Part shown: positions 61,979-64,000 of the stretch, piece by piece
How positions within the stretch are numbered: the first letter of the stretch is position 1
Layout: every line of letters starts with the position of its first letter
Source: Planctomycetota bacterium
GTDB taxonomy: Bacteria; Planctomycetota; JAMOSO01
NCBI GenBank assembly: GCA_027063065.1
Contig: JAMOSO010000048.1
Coordinates: 1 to 64,000, forward strand
Length of the DNA stretch: 64,000 nt
Direction: 5' to 3'
Position numbers and translations under genes: made by a program
Notes under the pieces: model-generated
What the model saw: only the letters and a program-made list of their open reading frames with translations
What the model was told of the DNA's origin: nothing
Databases searched by the model: none

Positions 61979-63712
61979 TTAAATCTCTTTTGTAAGTAAT
62001 AATTGACGACCACCATTGAAGTAATCTACGCTATCAAAATAATGTTTCATCAATAAAACACCACGTCCACGCTCTAAGTATAAGCTTTCTTCATCGTCTG
62101 GATCTGGCACATCATAAGGCTCAAATCCATCACCTTGATCTTCGATTAATATTGTAAAATGTTTGTCTGTTAACCTTACTGACGCATAGGCTATTTTATC
62201 TGCTTGTAGTTTATTGCCGTGTCGCATAGCATTGACTAGGGCTTCATCTAGTGCAAGACGAACACCAAAGTATAGTCTTTGATCGGCCAGATTGCGTGTT
62301 TCTAATAAATTTACAATATCTTCGATTATTGGGTCTTTATCGCTTAAATTTTGTGATGTTGTTTGGTTAGAATATATAAGCTCACCTTCTAAGGGTGCTT
62401 TTTCATCTAAAACAATTATTTTCATTCCTGATTGTTCGGGTGGTTCGCTTGGTTCTCCGATTACTTTCATAACAAACATTGTTATATCATCTCGTTGTGG
62501 GGCATCGCCACAAAAATCATAAACGGATTTTTCTATTTTATTAATTAGTTCTTCAGCAGTTAAATCTGTATTACATTTGATAAGTTCTATAAGGCGTTCA
62601 CGTCCGTATTCTTCATCGTTGGCATCCATTGCTTCCCATACACCGTCAGTGCAAAATACACCAATATCTCCGTTTTGTAATTGAAACGGGCCTTCGGTTG
62701 GAAAATCCTCATCATCTATCATACCAATGGGGATACCAGTTGCGTCTAGTTCTACATATTCACCGTTACGAAATATTAAAGGCGAATCATGCCCACCTGA
62801 AGAGTAGGTTAATTCTAAGGTATATGTGTCTAACATACCAAAAAATAAGGTTAAAAATCTCTCATCAGCAAAGTCATTTTCAATGGTTTTATTGACATGT
62901 GCCATTACTTTTTCTAAGTTTGGTTTAGCTGCCGCATAAGAGCGTAAAGCAGCTCTGGCAGTAGTAATTAACATTGCCGCTGGAATACCGTGTCCTGAAG
63001 CATCGCCGATGACTAAGCCTAATTTACCATTAAAACCTTCGATAAAATCATAAAAATCTCCGCCCGTTTCATCACATGGGATATTTTTTGCCGCAAATTC
63101 TAATTTGTCGTTATTGGGCATAGTTTTAGGAAATAAACTTGTTTGTATTTCGGCGGCTATTTCTAAACTTTGTTGCATTTGCTTTTTTTCGACAAAGTGT
63201 TCAATTAGCATTGCATTTTCTAATGCCATTGCCGATTGCACTGCTACAGAACTTAACAATTCTTCGTCATATTGACTAAATGAAGAGTTTTTTTTATTTA
63301 AAACCTGTATAGAGCCAATAACAATTTGATTATTATTAATCAGTGGCATACATAATATGGAATTAGTGTGATAGCCTGTTTTTTTATCAATAGCAGGATT
63401 AAACCGTTTGTCTTGATAGGCATCGGCAATATTGATTGTATGGCCGTTAGTAAATACAGATCCTGCAATACCGGCATCACTTGGTATTCTAATCTCAGAT
63501 ATTTCTGCATTTTTTGCTACACGAGAAAATAACTCGTTATGTTTTTTATCATATAAAAATATGGTTGCTCTATCGGCGTCCATAATCTTGCACGTATCAT
63601 CCATAATTTGATTTAGCAAAACAGTGAGATCTTTTTCTTGTTGCATTGCCAAGGTTATACCTAACAATATTTGTAAATCTTGTATTTTTTTATCAGCACT
63701 AATTAAGCTCAT
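61979..63712 (-). CDS. GAF-PP2C phosphatase-HATPase kinase fusion (RsbU/RsbW-like)
   Basis: 577 residues from the ATG at 63712 (AAAGG site 6 bases upstream; GTG at 63718 less likely). Order: GAF sensor (about 20-170), SpoIIE/RsbU-type PP2C phosphatase (about 195-415: TGGDFYDF, GDASGHGIPAAM, CTDGVWEAMDANDE, RDDITMFV), then a serine-kinase-type HATPase (about 450-575: N box LALDEALVNAMRHGN, G box EDQGDGFEP). It can remove and perhaps add phosphate on the adjacent STAS protein. No sigma factor gene is next to it. Confidence 0.9.
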   Translation of the reverse strand: MSLISADKKIQDLQILLGITLAMQQEKDLTVLLNQIMDDTCKIMDADRATIFLYDKKHNELFSRVAKNAEISEIRIPSDAGIAGSVFTNGHTINIADAYQDKRFNPAIDKKTGYHTNSILCMPLINNNQIVIGSIQVLNKKNSSFSQYDEELLSSVAVQSAMALENAMLIEHFVEKKQMQQSLEIAAEIQTSLFPKTMPNNDKLEFAAKNIPCDETGGDFYDFIEGFNGKLGLVIGDASGHGIPAAMLITTARAALRSYAAAKPNLEKVMAHVNKTIENDFADERFLTLFFGMLDTYTLELTYSSGGHDSPLIFRNGEYVELDATGIPIGMIDDEDFPTEGPFQLQNGDIGVFCTDGVWEAMDANDEEYGRERLIELIKCNTDLTAEELINKIEKSVYDFCGDAPQRDDITMFVMKVIGEPSEPPEQSGMKIIVLDEKAPLEGELIYSNQTTSQNLSDKDPIIEDIVNLLETRNLADQRLYFGVRLALDEALVNAMRHGNKLQADKIAYASVRLTDKHFTILIEDQGDGFEPYDVPDPDDEESLYLERGRGVLLMKHYFDSVDYFNGGRQLLLTKEI

Positions 63713-63795
63713 AGCCACCTTTGGTTGATAGTTCTAATCTAAATTTCTTTAGATGATAACGTTGCCCATTCAAAAGAGCAATATTTTTGAAGCAG

Positions 63796-63972
63796 TTAAT
63801 TATTTAAATGGTCTTTTAACTCTATTTTTAAGTTGTCCAAAAGATTAAATAAAATATCACTATTATCTTCCATGTTATGAAAATTAGCTAAAATTGTCTT
63901 GGCGTTTTCAAGGCGTTTATCACCATTATTAATAAAGATCATATTTTCTAAAACACTATTATGTACACTCAT
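63796..63972 (-). CDS. Unknown ORF, may continue beyond the window
   Basis: From the ATG at 63972 the frame encodes 58 residues (start SVHNSVLENMIFINNGDKRLE) and ends at 63796. The frame stays open upstream to the window edge, so the true start may lie outside. No family is recognised. It lies upstream of the GAF-PP2C gene on the same strand, separated by 80 bases. Confidence 0.4.
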   Translation of the reverse strand: MSVHNSVLENMIFINNGDKRLENAKTILANFHNMEDNSDILFNLLDNLKIELKDHLNN

Positions 63973-64000
63973 GTGTGGTTGGTTGATTTTTTTATAGCTA

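Overview
The window is a dense, AT-rich piece of a Gram-negative, proteobacterium-like chromosome. The lineage is inferred from the gmhB-type heptose phosphatase, the GspE and GspK type II secretion/pilus proteins, a DUF3392-like membrane protein, and a 6S RNA placed upstream of a 5-formyltetrahydrofolate cyclo-ligase gene. The genus cannot be named from the sequence. Core genes (nadK, eno, greA, rimO, frr, pyrH, tsf, rpsB, tilS, clpC, tRNA-Glu, tRNA-Lys) show that this is the main chromosome or an essential replicon. No insertion sequences, phage genes or CRISPR arrays were seen.

Layout. 0.2-2.9 kb: nadK-gmhB-eno. 3-11 kb (minus): an operon of a small unknown protein, a GspE/PilB ATPase, two CHASE2 class III cyclases with complementary active-site losses, and a lone hisH. 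11.3-14.3 kb: greA, a lysine 2,3-aminomutase-family enzyme, an unknown gene, a HIT protein and a DUF3392-like protein. 14.3-20 kb: a plasmid-type replication initiator (minus), a 1.6 kb gene-free AT-rich region with repeats and a parS site, then parA-parB, a tail-anchored coiled-coil protein and single-domain receivers. Strand bias and G/C skew change sign across the gene-free region, so it is probably an active replication origin. 21-28 kb: mutT, a GIY-YIG protein, rimO, two tRNAs, frr-pyrH-tsf-rpsB, 6S RNA, rarA and ygfA.

28-41 kb is a signalling block: cheA-cheW-cheB-cheR, then a CheX-like phosphatase, CheY, a multi-receiver histidine kinase and an NtrC-type sigma-54 activator. A G-rich, probably non-coding RNA with its own promoter and terminator lies at about 41.0-41.2 kb. 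41.3-52.5 kb is a seven-gene alpha-glucan (glycogen) cluster: eukaryote-type branching enzyme, a lysine-rich histone-like protein with duplicated Trp-rich units, debranching enzyme, a glycogen-synthase-like glycosyltransferase, a GH57 enzyme, glycogen phosphorylase and a GH13 enzyme. 52.6-56.6 kb holds an HTH-pseudoreceiver protein, a histidine kinase that has lost its phosphorylation core, an Hpt protein, an intact hybrid kinase and a small lipoprotein. 56.7-64 kb: clpC, gspK, tilS, a STAS protein, and a GAF-PP2C-HATPase fusion (partner-switching pair).

The strongest candidates for something new are the plasmid-type Rep/iteron/parS origin inside core chromosome, the cyclase pair that looks like an obligate heterodimer, and the G-rich RNA in front of the glycogen cluster.
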